From Methanobrevibacter sp. (GTDB taxonomy: Archaea > Methanobacteriota > Methanobacteria > Methanobacteriales > Methanobacteriaceae), in contig NZ_SUTI01000015.1 in the NCBI RefSeq assembly GCF_015062985.1, forward strand, positions 1 to 43,687: a stretch of DNA of 43,687 nt. The letters are read 5' to 3'. This document shows, piece by piece, positions 1 through 8,352 of this stretch; within the stretch, counting starts at the first letter, position 1, and every line of letters starts with the position of its first letter. The translations under genes and the position numbers were made by a program. Under the pieces are notes generated by a model. That model was not told where the DNA came from. It searched no databases and saw nothing but the letters and a program-made list of their open reading frames with translations.

Positions 1-29
1 TAATGTTAGATCTCGACTAAACACGTTTT

Positions 30-69
30 ATGTAATGATTCCAATCATTACATATTTTTTCTCTTTTTT
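30..69 (+). terminator. Hairpin plus T-tract, probable terminator of a gene left of the window
   Basis: A perfect 11-bp inverted repeat occupies 30-40 and 43-53 around a central CC, followed by T-runs at 55-60 and 63-69. This looks like the end of a transcript entering from the left, although no coding sequence before it can be read. A 24-bp near-palindrome could also be an operator, but the T-runs favour termination. Confidence 0.5.
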
Positions 70-251
70 TAAGGTGAAATTCATCAAAATCCCATTACGG
101 TGGTTTAAGAATTACAGGAATTCATGCACTGGTAAATGCTAATCTGATTTATTGATTATGATGGATAAATAGAAACATTTAATAATTCTATGATTAAATT
201 CAATAATATCTATTCTTGATAGATGTGAAAAATTGAAATATAGGTGAGAAC

Positions 252-548
252 ATGATTATTGTTTTAGCAAAAGCTATTCCAAATGATGATGATGCAAAAG
301 CGAAAGTAATTGACTTTGCACAAGACTTGATTAAAAATTCTAAAGAAGAAGACGGAAACGTTGATTATAATTTATTTGAAAATACTGCAGACGGTTCATT
401 AATGTTTGTTGAACAATGGGAATCCAAAGAAATTTTAGGAAAACATTTGCAAACCCCACATTTCATCAAGTTCGGAGAAAATATTGACGGACTTCTTGCA
501 GGCGACCTCGAAATAAATGTTTTCGATGCTGAAGCTACTGATTTATAA
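252..548 (+). CDS. Antibiotic biosynthesis monooxygenase (ABM) domain protein, YgiN-like
   Basis: This 98-residue protein is a single ABM-type dimeric alpha+beta barrel domain. It opens with a short beta strand (MIIVLAKAIP), has a central segment ending MFVEQWESKEILGKHLQTPHF that matches the family pattern of E-x-W followed by a helix and a conserved H-x-x-x-P-H-F, and ends with a last strand. Family members include quinol monooxygenases and many proteins of unknown role; the substrate here cannot be inferred. The gene stands alone, with a hairpin terminator directly behind it, so it is probably monocistronic. AGGTGA at 242-247 gives a ribosome binding site for the ATG at 252. The fold is fairly sure, the reaction is not. 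Confidence 0.75.
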   Translation: MIIVLAKAIPNDDDAKAKVIDFAQDLIKNSKEEDGNVDYNLFENTADGSLMFVEQWESKEILGKHLQTPHFIKFGENIDGLLAGDLEINVFDAEATDL

Positions 549-553
549 ATTTG

Positions 554-596
554 ATATTGGTTAAAATTCTACCAATATTTACTTTTTTTATTTTTT
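554..596 (+). terminator. Intrinsic-type terminator after the ABM gene
   Basis: An 8-bp stem (ATATTGGT at 554-561 pairing with ACCAATAT at 571-578) closes a 9-nt loop and is followed by T7 at 583-589 and T6 at 591-596. It lies 6 nt behind the stop codon of the ABM gene. Confidence 0.65.
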
Positions 597-698
597 CATT
601 TTCTGATGTAATACTTCTCATTTTATATATTATTAAATACTTTTATAAATTAACAAAACAATAATTATAATATTAATATTTATAAGAGGAGTAGTAAA

Positions 699-1076
699 AT
701 GCACGAGTTATCTATGGCTCAGGGCATTATTAATGCAGTTTTAGAGACTGCACAAGCAAATAATGCAACTGAGGTTAATGAAGTTACCGTTGAAGTCGGT
801 AGGCTAGCTATGATTAATCCAGAACAATTACAATTCATATTGGGAGTATTGGTTGAAAATACTATTATGGAAGATGCAGAGATAAAATTTGAAGAGATTC
901 CTGCAGAAATCCAATGTTATGATTGTGATTTTAAAGGTGAGGCTATTTTAGATGATAAAGACCATTATGCTCCTATGGTTAAATGCCCAAAGTGCGATAG
1001 TCTTAGCGTAGAAACTTTAAATGGTAAGGATATTGTAGTTAAAAATATTGTTATAGAAAAACCTGATGATACATAA
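699..1076 (+). CDS. hypA: Hydrogenase/urease nickel incorporation protein HypA
   Basis: HypA delivers Ni2+ to [NiFe] hydrogenase large subunits together with HypB. The 125-residue protein has the usual family length. It starts MHELSMAQGI, giving the N-terminal Met1-His2-Glu3 nickel site, and carries the zinc-binding pair C73-x2-C76 and C96-x2-C99. AGGAG at 687-691 sits 7 nt before the ATG. HypB follows 19 nt downstream, so the two are co-transcribed, fitting a hydrogenotrophic methanogen that needs Ni for Frh, Mvh and Ech-type enzymes. No hydrogenase structural gene lies in the window. Confidence 0.95.
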   Translation: MHELSMAQGIINAVLETAQANNATEVNEVTVEVGRLAMINPEQLQFILGVLVENTIMEDAEIKFEEIPAEIQCYDCDFKGEAILDDKDHYAPMVKCPKCDSLSVETLNGKDIVVKNIVIEKPDDT

Positions 1077-1095
1077 AATGTGAGGAGATGAAAAA

Positions 1096-1749
1096 ATGCA
1101 TATGATTGCAGATGTGGAAGTAGAAAAGAATATCATGGATGCTAATAAAAAGTTAGCCCATAAGAATTTACATAAATTAGAAGATAATGGAATATTCTGT
1201 GTTGACTTTGTAGGAGCAATCGGTTCCGGTAAAACAACATTAGTAGAAGAGATTATTGACAATACAGATTATAAGATAGGCGTTTTGGCTGGAGATGTCA
1301 TATCCAAATTTGATGCAGGACGTATAGAAAAGCATGATGTTCCGGTAGTAGGTTTAAACACTGGTAAAGAATGTCATTTGGATGCACACTTGGTAGGCCA
1401 TGGACTTGCGGATTTACCATTGGAAGACCTTGACATGGTAATTATCGAAAATGTGGGAAACCTTATTTGTCCGGTTGACTTCGAACTCGGTTCTCATTTA
1501 AGAATCGTTGTTGTAAGTGTTACTGAAGGTGATGATACTGTAGAAAAACACCCGATAATCTTCCAAACTTCAGATGTGGTTGTCATTAACAAGGTGGATC
1601 TTGCTGATGCTGTTGGTGCAGATGCTGACAAGATGGTTTGTGATGCTAGAAAATTAAATCCTAATGTTAAAGTTATTAAATCCAGCTTAAAACAAGGTTT
1701 AGGATTGGATGAGATTATTGCAGCTATAGAAGAAGCAATGAATAATTAA
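1096..1749 (+). CDS. hypB: Hydrogenase nickel incorporation GTPase HypB
   Basis: HypB is the SIMIBI-class GTPase that drives nickel transfer with HypA. Of 217 residues, the P-loop is GAIGSGKT at 40-47, the metal site at the dimer interface is C93-H94 with C125 in the ENVGNLICP motif, and the guanine-specificity motif is NKVD at 165-168. There is no N-terminal His-rich stretch, as expected for archaeal HypB. GAGGAGATGA at 1082-1091 precedes the ATG at 1096; a second in-frame ATG at 1102 is an alternative start. It lies directly behind hypA. Confidence 0.95.
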   Translation: MHMIADVEVEKNIMDANKKLAHKNLHKLEDNGIFCVDFVGAIGSGKTTLVEEIIDNTDYKIGVLAGDVISKFDAGRIEKHDVPVVGLNTGKECHLDAHLVGHGLADLPLEDLDMVIIENVGNLICPVDFELGSHLRIVVVSVTEGDDTVEKHPIIFQTSDVVVINKVDLADAVGADADKMVCDARKLNPNVKVIKSSLKQGLGLDEIIAAIEEAMNN

Positions 1750-1773
1750 TTTTACTTTGAATTCGGTGGTTTT

Positions 1774-2805
1774 ATGAAAGTGTGGGTAGATATTTCAAAT
1801 GCACCTCATGTAAGGTTTTTTAAGGATGTAATCAAATATTTGGAAGCCGAAGGCGAGGATGTAATCGTTACAGCAAGGCAATTTGGTGATATCCATAAGT
1901 TAATGGAAATGTATGATATTGATTTCATATCCGTTGGAAAGCATGGTGTAAGTCTCTATGATAAGCTGAAAGAAAGCACTTCAAGAGTTTATAATCTTGT
2001 AGATGTGATACATGATGAAAAGGTGGATGTTGCCCTTAGCAAGCATTCTATAGAACTTCCTAGAATCTCATTTGGTTTAGGAATTCCTAGTTTGTACGTT
2101 TTAGACAACGAACATGCATTGGCAGCCAACAAATTGACACTACCATTATGCGATAGAATCATTACACCGAAAATAATTGACATGTGGAAATTAATGAAAT
2201 TTGGGGCAGACCCAAACACTATCATTTCATATGACGGAACTTCCGAATTGATGCATTTTAAAAGTTTCAAATATAATGATGCTGTTTTCAATGATTTAAA
2301 TCTTGACTTGAAACATCAAAAAACAATACTGATGAGGCCTGAACCTTCACTTGCTTCTTATCTCGATGCTGACTGCAGAAAATCTGTGTTATCTCCTATC
2401 GTAGATGAGTTGAAAAATGTGGCAAACATTTTAATTTTGCCTAGATTCAAGGAGCAATCTGACATATTCGAAGGAATTGAAAATGTCCATATCTTAAAGC
2501 CTCCTGTCGATACTTCAAGTTTGATTAAAAAATGTGATTTGGTGATTGGTGCCGGAGGTACAATGAATAGGGAAGCCGCAATATTGCAGACTCCTGTAAT
2601 TTCATGCTATCCTGGTGAAACCTTATCAGTTGATCAGTATTACATCAATAAAGGTTTGATGTATCGTTCAAACAATACAGATGATGTGATTAACAAGGCT
2701 CTTGATTTCATTGTCAATCCTCATGAAAAAGTTGAAGTGAAAACAGATGATTTGTTCCAGATAATTATTGATAATTTATATGATTTGGCCAAAAATGGTA
2801 AATAG
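1774..2805 (+). CDS. DUF354 family protein, glycosyltransferase-like fold
   Basis: The 343-residue protein matches the archaeal DUF354 family from its opening (MKVWVDISNAPHVRFFKDVI) and the later GAGGTMNREAAILQTPVISCYPG segment. That segment resembles the nucleotide-sugar binding C-terminal half of GT-B enzymes such as UDP-GlcNAc 2-epimerase and MurG. No membrane segment is visible. It sits 24 nt behind hypB with GGTGG before the ATG, so it may be read from the same transcript, though no functional link to nickel insertion is evident. A role in surface glycan or cell wall synthesis is possible but unproven. Confidence 0.75.
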   Translation: MKVWVDISNAPHVRFFKDVIKYLEAEGEDVIVTARQFGDIHKLMEMYDIDFISVGKHGVSLYDKLKESTSRVYNLVDVIHDEKVDVALSKHSIELPRISFGLGIPSLYVLDNEHALAANKLTLPLCDRIITPKIIDMWKLMKFGADPNTIISYDGTSELMHFKSFKYNDAVFNDLNLDLKHQKTILMRPEPSLASYLDADCRKSVLSPIVDELKNVANILILPRFKEQSDIFEGIENVHILKPPVDTSSLIKKCDLVIGAGGTMNREAAILQTPVISCYPGETLSVDQYYINKGLMYRSNNTDDVINKALDFIVNPHEKVEVKTDDLFQIIIDNLYDLAKNGK

Positions 2806-2862
2806 TTTTTTATATTAAAATAACCATATATCTTATTGGTAATTAAATATTAATTTTTTTAT

Positions 2863-2935
<73 letters not shown>

Positions 2936-2975
2936 TTTATAAATTTTAAAATAAAAACAGAATAGTGATTATAAT

Positions 2976-4058
2976 ATGTTGTTAATTGCTCAAAATCATT
3001 TTCAATTAATTGTGGAAGTTGCATTAATGCTATTTGTTACATTAGTATTTTGTCTTAACTTAATACCACTGTCTCTTAGTGTAGTAACCTTCTTATCATT
3101 ATTTTTAATCGGAGGTTTCACATTACTTTTTGGAGCTGATATTGCACTTCTTGTAATATCTGCAAGCCAAGCAGAGTTTACTCACCCATTCGGACCAATT
3201 GCTTTGTTGGGTGCCGTTACTGCATTAGCTTCTCTGAAGGTGATGAAAGAGTCGGGTGTGGATATACGACCTTTAAGAAGATTTGTCATATTATTCATTG
3301 TTGGAATCACTGTATTCGGAGGATTGATGCACAGATCATTTTTAATCTTATGGTTATTAGGTTTATTCATAGGATATCTCATCATTTCAAAATCTTTCAG
3401 AGAAAAATCAGTATTCACACTTAGAAGAATTTTATTATTCTTGGGTGCAGCTGGTGTAGGTTTTGTTCTTTTAGAGGCAATTTCACGTGTAACAGGAATG
3501 ACAATTTTCTCACCACTTTTAAGGTTAGGTAGGATTGAGCAATATTCATTAGCAAGTATTAAAACTGTGTTGAATAACCTGCAACTCATTGGACATAATG
3601 CAAATGCATCCTATTGGGGTGCGGAAGGAACGGCCTTTGCTGAGGGATACATTACCCTGCCGATGCAATTAGTTTTATTCTTCGGATTGCCATTCCCTAT
3701 GTTTTTCGGTGTACTGGTTAACCAAAAGGATACAATAGATTATATGCTTCCGGGAATTTTCGGTTATGGTTTTGACTTCGGAATTTTCGGTTTAGTCTGT
3801 TTGGTCGGATTCGTGCTAGGCACATTGTTAATAGGATTTAAAATATTGACCATGTACAGGGAAAGAAGGGAGAAAAACAATAAGAAATACTTGGGAAGAG
3901 AAGTACTCTTAACAGGTGCTTTAGCAGCATTTTCAGCACAGGCATTAATCGGTTTATTCGTGTTTAACAGAACCATCAATGGTATGGCATTATTAACATT
4001 CTTATTCTTAGGCACACTGATTTTAGCTAATGTTGTTACATTAAAATCAAGATCATGA
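2976..4058 (+). CDS. Polytopic membrane protein of unknown function
   Basis: A 360-residue integral membrane protein with roughly nine hydrophobic segments. Most lie in residues 10-165, then come a soluble stretch around 170-220 (including GHNANASYWGAEGTAFAEGY), two or three more helices at 225-285, a basic cytoplasmic loop (MYRERREKNNKKY) and two final helices. I do not recognise a characterised family. It overlaps the first ATG of the DUF1890 gene, so it is probably in the same operon as DUF1890, DUF1894 and methionine synthase. No strong ribosome binding site precedes 2976, so the start could be slightly different. Confidence 0.7.
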   Translation: MLLIAQNHFQLIVEVALMLFVTLVFCLNLIPLSLSVVTFLSLFLIGGFTLLFGADIALLVISASQAEFTHPFGPIALLGAVTALASLKVMKESGVDIRPLRRFVILFIVGITVFGGLMHRSFLILWLLGLFIGYLIISKSFREKSVFTLRRILLFLGAAGVGFVLLEAISRVTGMTIFSPLLRLGRIEQYSLASIKTVLNNLQLIGHNANASYWGAEGTAFAEGYITLPMQLVLFFGLPFPMFFGVLVNQKDTIDYMLPGIFGYGFDFGIFGLVCLVGFVLGTLLIGFKILTMYRERREKNNKKYLGREVLLTGALAAFSAQALIGLFVFNRTINGMALLTFLFLGTLILANVVTLKSRS

Positions 4059-4069
4059 GGTGTAGTTAT

Positions 4070-4528
4070 ATGAAAGCGTTGGTATTATTAGGATGTCCTG
4101 AAACTCCATCCCAAACTCCTATGGCAGTTTATGTTTTTAATAAACTTACTAAGATGGGTTATGAAACTACAATTGCCGCTAACCCTGCGGCTTCTAAATT
4201 AGTCAGAATATCAGACCCTGAAGGTTTATATAATCTCAAGTTAGTTGATTTGGAAAGAAGTTTGGGCGAAATTAATGAAGGCGATTATGATTTATTGGTT
4301 GGTTTTGTTCACAAAGATGCGGCTGCATCATTTTTCGTAACATTCGACCAGATTCTGCAAACCAAGTCTCTTGCATTGGTATTTTCAAGAGATGCTGATG
4401 AAGTGGCCGAATTCATAAATATGATTGAAGAAAGTGGAAGCAATGCTAAAATTGCAGCTGTAAGAGCATTCCATAATCCTTCACCAATCAAGGTTAAGTT
4501 TGATAAAGCTATTAAGGAGTTAGAATAA
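4070..4528 (+). CDS. DUF1890 domain protein
   Basis: About 152 residues, matching the methanogen-restricted DUF1890 family: a Rossmann-like alpha/beta protein opening MKALVLLGCPETPSQTP, with a Cys in the first loop and a hydrophobic strand LLVGFVHKDA in the middle. The ATG at 4070 is preferred over the one at 4055 because GAGGTG (4056-4061) sits 8 nt upstream of it and because the family starts with MKALVLLG. The gene abuts DUF1894 with no gap and is two genes upstream of methionine synthase. Function is unknown; co-transcription suggests a role tied to methyl or corrinoid chemistry (inference). Confidence 0.8.
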   Translation: MKALVLLGCPETPSQTPMAVYVFNKLTKMGYETTIAANPAASKLVRISDPEGLYNLKLVDLERSLGEINEGDYDLLVGFVHKDAAASFFVTFDQILQTKSLALVFSRDADEVAEFINMIEESGSNAKIAAVRAFHNPSPIKVKFDKAIKELE

Positions 4529-4843
4529 ATGTCATTCTGTTTAGATACATACCTTCAACAATCTGATAACTATGAAATTCACGCTTCAAAGGCAGGTTTT
4601 AAAGACTGTGCAATGATTATCAGATTTAAGGCAGAAGATCTTGTTTACATAAAGCCTGGAGATCAGGTTTTAGGTGTTAGAGTAATTGGTATTCCACCGA
4701 TTCCAATAGGTTTTAACCATGAGAAGGGTACAGTTTTATTGCCTTATACAAAACCTTGCCATGGAACTTCAGTGGTTGAATTGCCAATAAGTGAAGAAGA
4801 AGTTGAAAACATCAGAAAGTTAGACACCGGTAATAAAAAATGA
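4529..4843 (+). CDS. DUF1894 domain protein
   Basis: A 104-residue protein of the methanogen DUF1894 family, recognisable by MSFCLDTYLQQSDNYEIHAS at the start and the central PGDQVLGVRVIGIPPIPIGF segment, with Cys4, Cys27 and a later C-H pair (KPCHGTSVVELP). Its ATG starts immediately after the DUF1890 stop. Its own stop overlaps the methionine synthase start as ATGA, so translation is very likely coupled. No enzymatic function is known to me. The fixed order DUF1890-DUF1894-MetE suggests that both are accessory to methionine synthase or to its methyl donor (inference). Confidence 0.8.
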   Translation: MSFCLDTYLQQSDNYEIHASKAGFKDCAMIIRFKAEDLVYIKPGDQVLGVRVIGIPPIPIGFNHEKGTVLLPYTKPCHGTSVVELPISEEEVENIRKLDTGNKK

Positions 4844-5784
4844 AATCAACTGTTGTAGGTAGTTTTCCAGCTAGCGAAAGCGCTCCATCTAATTTTAAAG
4901 ATAAATTATTGAAATCTTTCGGTTTATATGATCCATTTAAGGATGCAATTAAAGATAGTGTCATTGCCCAACTTGATGCAGGAGTAGATATTGTCTCCGA
5001 CGGTCAGGTAAGGGGAGATATGGTTTCCATTTTTACAAAATATATTCCCGGAATGAAAATTGAAGAGGGAAATACATTTATTGTAGGTAAAATTGTAAGG
5101 CCTACTCAGGAAATCTCTGTCAAGGATTTGCAATATGCCAAAAAGGTAATGGAAGAGTATTTCAGCGGTAAAATTCCTGAAGGAAAAGGCGTGAAAGGAA
5201 TAATAACCGGCCCGAATACAATTGTTCATTCATCCAGAATCCGATTTTTTTATAAAAACAAGGAAGATGCCATCATAGACCTGGCACATAGCCTGAAATA
5301 TGAAGTTGACGCAATAGCCAAGAAGGTGCAGCCTGCCTACATTCAAGTGGATGAGCCGTTTCTCTCTACTGGCATGGTGGATATGAAAACCGCCCGAGAA
5401 GCCATAGGCATACTTAAGGATGGGTTGGAAGTTCCTTTGGCAATGCATGTATGCGGTCTTTTGAATGATGCGTTCAAGGATTTGGCAACTTTTGACATTG
5501 ATATTCTAGACATGGAATTTGCAGGAAACAATGTAAATCTTGGAGTTCTTGAGGAAAATGCATATCTTCTTAAAGATAAAAAGGTAGGTTTCGGATGCGT
5601 TGATTCATCAGTCAATGAAGTGGATGATGTTGATGACGTTGAGGGATTGGTCACCAAAGCAATTGAAATAGTTGGAAAGGATAATCTGCTTTTGGATCCG
5701 GATTGCGGATTAAGAAGAGCTCCGAAAGATGTTGCATTTGAAAAACTAAGATTGATGAATCAGATTAAGGATAAATACTCATAG
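4840..5784 (+). CDS. Core-type, folate-independent methionine synthase (MetE C-terminal homologue)
   Basis: This 314-residue protein equals only the catalytic C-terminal half of bacterial MetE (about 750 residues). It keeps the zinc site, H203 and C205 (AMHVCGLL), E227 (LDMEFAG) and C289 (DPDCGLR), plus the homocysteine-binding D171-E172. It lacks the N-terminal folate-binding half. Archaeal core enzymes of this type transfer a methyl group from a methylcobalamin-type donor to homocysteine. In methanogens the donor is thought to be a corrinoid protein such as MtrA (known for the family, not shown here). It overlaps DUF1894 by ATGA. Confidence 0.9.
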   Translation: MKSTVVGSFPASESAPSNFKDKLLKSFGLYDPFKDAIKDSVIAQLDAGVDIVSDGQVRGDMVSIFTKYIPGMKIEEGNTFIVGKIVRPTQEISVKDLQYAKKVMEEYFSGKIPEGKGVKGIITGPNTIVHSSRIRFFYKNKEDAIIDLAHSLKYEVDAIAKKVQPAYIQVDEPFLSTGMVDMKTAREAIGILKDGLEVPLAMHVCGLLNDAFKDLATFDIDILDMEFAGNNVNLGVLEENAYLLKDKKVGFGCVDSSVNEVDDVDDVEGLVTKAIEIVGKDNLLLDPDCGLRRAPKDVAFEKLRLMNQIKDKYS

Positions 5785-5789
5785 ATATT

Positions 5790-6257
5790 ATGAATTTTGG
5801 ATTTTCATTTGTCGGTTTGTTATTTTTAGTCATGCTTTTTGTTCCAAACATTATCTGGTCAAGGTATCAGCCTGCGGGATATGGGAAATATTGCAAAAAT
5901 GAAAATAAAACATTGCTGGTTTTAGAGCGAATTGGAGAGGTTTTGGTAACATGTTTACTTTTGTTTACCTCCATCGAATTCAGCTGGTCATTAATTTTGG
6001 GAATTGCATTTCTTTTGATGATAATCTATGAGCTGTATTGGCTCAGATATTTCAAAGGAGGTCATACAATGGAAGACATGTACTCAAGTTTTTTAGCTAT
6101 TCCTCTTCCCGGTGCGACACTGCCAGTTTTAGCAGTTTTGCTTTTGGGAATTTATGCAAACAATATTTTTATAGTGATATCTGCAGTAATTTTGGGAATC
6201 GGACATGTTGGAATTCACTTTAATCATAGAAATGAGGTATTAGGACTAAAAGAATAA
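5790..6257 (+). CDS. Small polytopic membrane protein, unknown
   Basis: 155 residues with about four or five transmembrane helices: residues 5-24, 43-62, 65-85, 98-123 and 125-143. Polar landmarks are YQPAGYGKYCKNENKTL after the first helix and FKGGHTMEDMYSSF between helices 3 and 4; the C-terminus HFNHRNEVLGLKE is charged. I cannot name a characterised family. It starts 5 nt behind the methionine synthase stop and runs into the DUF89 gene, so it is part of the same transcription unit. Confidence 0.65.
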   Translation: MNFGFSFVGLLFLVMLFVPNIIWSRYQPAGYGKYCKNENKTLLVLERIGEVLVTCLLLFTSIEFSWSLILGIAFLLMIIYELYWLRYFKGGHTMEDMYSSFLAIPLPGATLPVLAVLLLGIYANNIFIVISAVILGIGHVGIHFNHRNEVLGLKE

Positions 6258-6271
6258 TCGGTTGTGATATT

Positions 6272-7132
6272 ATTAAAGCATATTATGAGTGCGGACCGTG
6301 CATATTGAGGCAAGTCAAGGAAGTCATTGATTTGTCATGCAATGAGGAAAGCTTAAAATTTGAACTAATGCAGAACTGCATGATGCACATGGCAGATAAC
6401 TTCAATGAGGATTCACAGCCAAACAAGATAGCGACTGAAGTTAACCAATACATTAAGCAAAAGACGAATTGTGCCGATGCCTATCTAATGCAGAAAGAGA
6501 TGAGCAACGAAATAGCCTTGTCATTAATGCCGAAAGTGAGGGATATTCTGAAAAATGATGACAGTCTGGAAACTCATGTTAAATTGGCTATTGTAGGAAA
6601 TATCCTCGATTTTGGAGCTTATGGGGTAAATACTGATTTTAAAAGTTTAATCAGGACCAATCTAAACAAGAGCCTCAGCATTAATGATATTGAAGAATTT
6701 GAAAAGGCAATGGATTTTCACAGCGATGCACTGTACCTGGTGGATAATGCCGGAGAGATTGTTTTTGACAAACTGCTTATTGAAAAAATTAAGGAATACG
6801 AGGTTGATGTAACTGTTGCTGTAAAGGATAGTCCAATTGTCAATGATGCCTGTATGAAAGAGGCTATTGATGCTGGTTTGGGAGAATTGGCTGAAATTGT
6901 CTCTGTCGGCAGTGATTCTGGCGGAATTGTGGAGGAAATGTTTTCTGATGATTTCAGAAGTGTCTTCGATAAAAGTAACTTTATCATTTCTAAGGGGATG
7001 GCAAACTACGAAGGACTGACAGAGATAAATCTTGAAGAAAAGGATGTGTTCTCATTGCTGTGCAGCAAGTGCAATCCGATTTCCAAAAGCCTTTCTGTAG
7101 ACATCGGATCTTTTGTGCTGAAAAAATTATAA
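6272..7132 (+). CDS. DUF89/ARMT1-type damage-control phosphatase family protein, apparent ATT start
   Basis: The protein belongs to the DUF89 metal-dependent phosphatase family. It has the N-terminal YYECGPCILRQ motif (CxxC), ALYLVDNAGEIVFDKLLIE at the core metal/phosphate site and a late FIISKGMANYEGL motif. Family functions are hydrolysis of damaged phospho-metabolites. The first standard start codon in frame (TTG at 6305) would cut off the conserved YYECGPC motif. The frame is open from 6236 and contains no ATG, GTG or TTG before 6305. ATT at 6272 gives a start reading (M)KAYYECGPC and has GTGAT at 6264-6268 with a 3-nt spacer, the same spacing as several neighbours. The start is therefore inferred (286 residues). 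Confidence 0.75.
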   Translation: MKAYYECGPCILRQVKEVIDLSCNEESLKFELMQNCMMHMADNFNEDSQPNKIATEVNQYIKQKTNCADAYLMQKEMSNEIALSLMPKVRDILKNDDSLETHVKLAIVGNILDFGAYGVNTDFKSLIRTNLNKSLSINDIEEFEKAMDFHSDALYLVDNAGEIVFDKLLIEKIKEYEVDVTVAVKDSPIVNDACMKEAIDAGLGELAEIVSVGSDSGGIVEEMFSDDFRSVFDKSNFIISKGMANYEGLTEINLEEKDVFSLLCSKCNPISKSLSVDIGSFVLKKL

Positions 7133-7165
7133 AATAAAATAAAATTTAAAAAAAGAAAAAAAGAG

Positions 7166-7486
7166 TTAGTTAAGTTCTTTTCTAATGTCATTAGCTGCAA
7201 CTAATGAAAATATGAATAAAAGCACTCCTAATAGATTAAAAGTCCATATCATTACAAGAAAACCGATTATTGCAATTATAATCCAGGCAACTGAATCATT
7301 TTCATATTTTGTCGTAATGTAATACAGGACTAAAAACATTATCAAGTAAAATGCAAAATTGATTCCAATTAGTTCTGCGTATGGCGGTATTACGAATAGA
7401 AATACAATCATTAATATTGCAATTATTAAATATACATATCCTATCCTTTTTGCTAATTGTCTCCCCCTTGGCCTATTTTCCAACAT
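7166..7486 (-). CDS. Small membrane protein, unknown
   Basis: 106 residues: a basic N-terminus (NRPRGRQLAKRIG), then four hydrophobic segments at about 15-34, 38-57, 67-83 and 82-98, ending with the charged NDIRKELN. No family recognised. GGTGAT lies 3 nt before the ATG. It sits 15 nt downstream of cbiF on the same strand and may be co-transcribed, but nothing ties it to cobalamin chemistry. The A-rich stretch at 7134-7160, which is T-rich on this strand, is a plausible terminator. Confidence 0.65.
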   Translation of the reverse strand: MLENRPRGRQLAKRIGYVYLIIAILMIVFLFVIPPYAELIGINFAFYLIMFLVLYYITTKYENDSVAWIIIAIIGFLVMIWTFNLLGVLLFIFSLVAANDIRKELN

Positions 7487-7501
7487 TCTATCACCTTATA
7501 A

Positions 7502-8254
7502 TCATCGATATTCATGTTTAAAGTTTTTGTCATATAGCTTGGATGCGTTAAAGTCGCCAGGGTCTAAGACATCTCCCACTACAATCATTGCAGTCTTTGT
7601 AATTTCAGCATCTTTAACTTTTTCTGCAATATCCTTGAGGGTTCCTCTAATTATTTGCTGGTCTGGCCAAGTTGCCTTTTTCACCACTGCCACAGGAGTA
7701 GTCTCTTCATAACCAACAAGCAATTCTTCGACAACCTTGTCAATCATACCTATTCCCAAAAAGATACACATTGTAGCGTGATGCTTTGAAAAACTGGCTA
7801 TGCTTTCGCCTTGAGGTTTAGGAGTTCTGCCTTCAGGACGTGTAATGATAACGCTTTGTGAAATCTCAGGCAATGTAAGTTCAGCTTCAAGAACACTTGC
7901 AGTACCGAAAAGTGAGCTTACACCAGGAATAATCTCGTATTCAATGTCATGCTTTTTGAGTTCACGAATCTGCTCTGCAATCGCTCCATAAATTGAAGGA
8001 TCACCAGTATGAACACGAGCAACCAATTTTCCTTCATTTACAGCTTCTGTGATGATTGCATCAGTTTCATCTAAATTTAAATATGCGCTGTTGTGAATAA
8101 CGCAGTCTTCCTTAGCAGGGCATAACACATTTTTATTAACAAGTGAACCTGCATAGATGATGACATCCGCTTTTTCAATAACGTTTCTTCCTTTAACAGT
8201 AATTAAGTCTGGATCACCAGGTCCTGCACCAACGAATATAACTTTTCCTTTCAT
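7502..8254 (-). CDS. cbiF: Cobalt-precorrin-4 C11-methyltransferase (CbiF/CobM)
   Basis: A SAM-dependent methyltransferase of the anaerobic corrinoid pathway that methylates C11 of the cobalt-precorrin macrocycle. The 250-residue length is normal. Landmarks are the N-terminal GAGPGDPDLITVKG SAM/tetrapyrrole motif, YAGSLVNKNVL, the HTGDPSIYGAIAEQ loop and GVSSLFGTASVLEAELTLPE, which distinguish CbiF/CobM from other tetrapyrrole methylases. Cobamides are needed for Mtr and for the methyl donor of the methionine synthase in this window. No other cob gene is adjacent. Confidence 0.92.
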   Translation of the reverse strand: MKGKVIFVGAGPGDPDLITVKGRNVIEKADVIIYAGSLVNKNVLCPAKEDCVIHNSAYLNLDETDAIITEAVNEGKLVARVHTGDPSIYGAIAEQIRELKKHDIEYEIIPGVSSLFGTASVLEAELTLPEISQSVIITRPEGRTPKPQGESIASFSKHHATMCIFLGIGMIDKVVEELLVGYEETTPVAVVKKATWPDQQIIRGTLKDIAEKVKDAEITKTAMIVVGDVLDPGDFNASKLYDKNFKHEYR

Positions 8255-8352
8255 GATATAATCTTTTTGTTCAAATATTATTTAATAATTTTGTATTAAA
8301 ATTGAGCCTTAATCTAAGAAAACTTTATTAATTTTGAAAATAATTAAGAAAT

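Noticed and set aside
74..142. Short GTG-started frame of 22 codons left of the ABM gene
   Set aside because: Too short, no recognisable motif and no evidence of coding.
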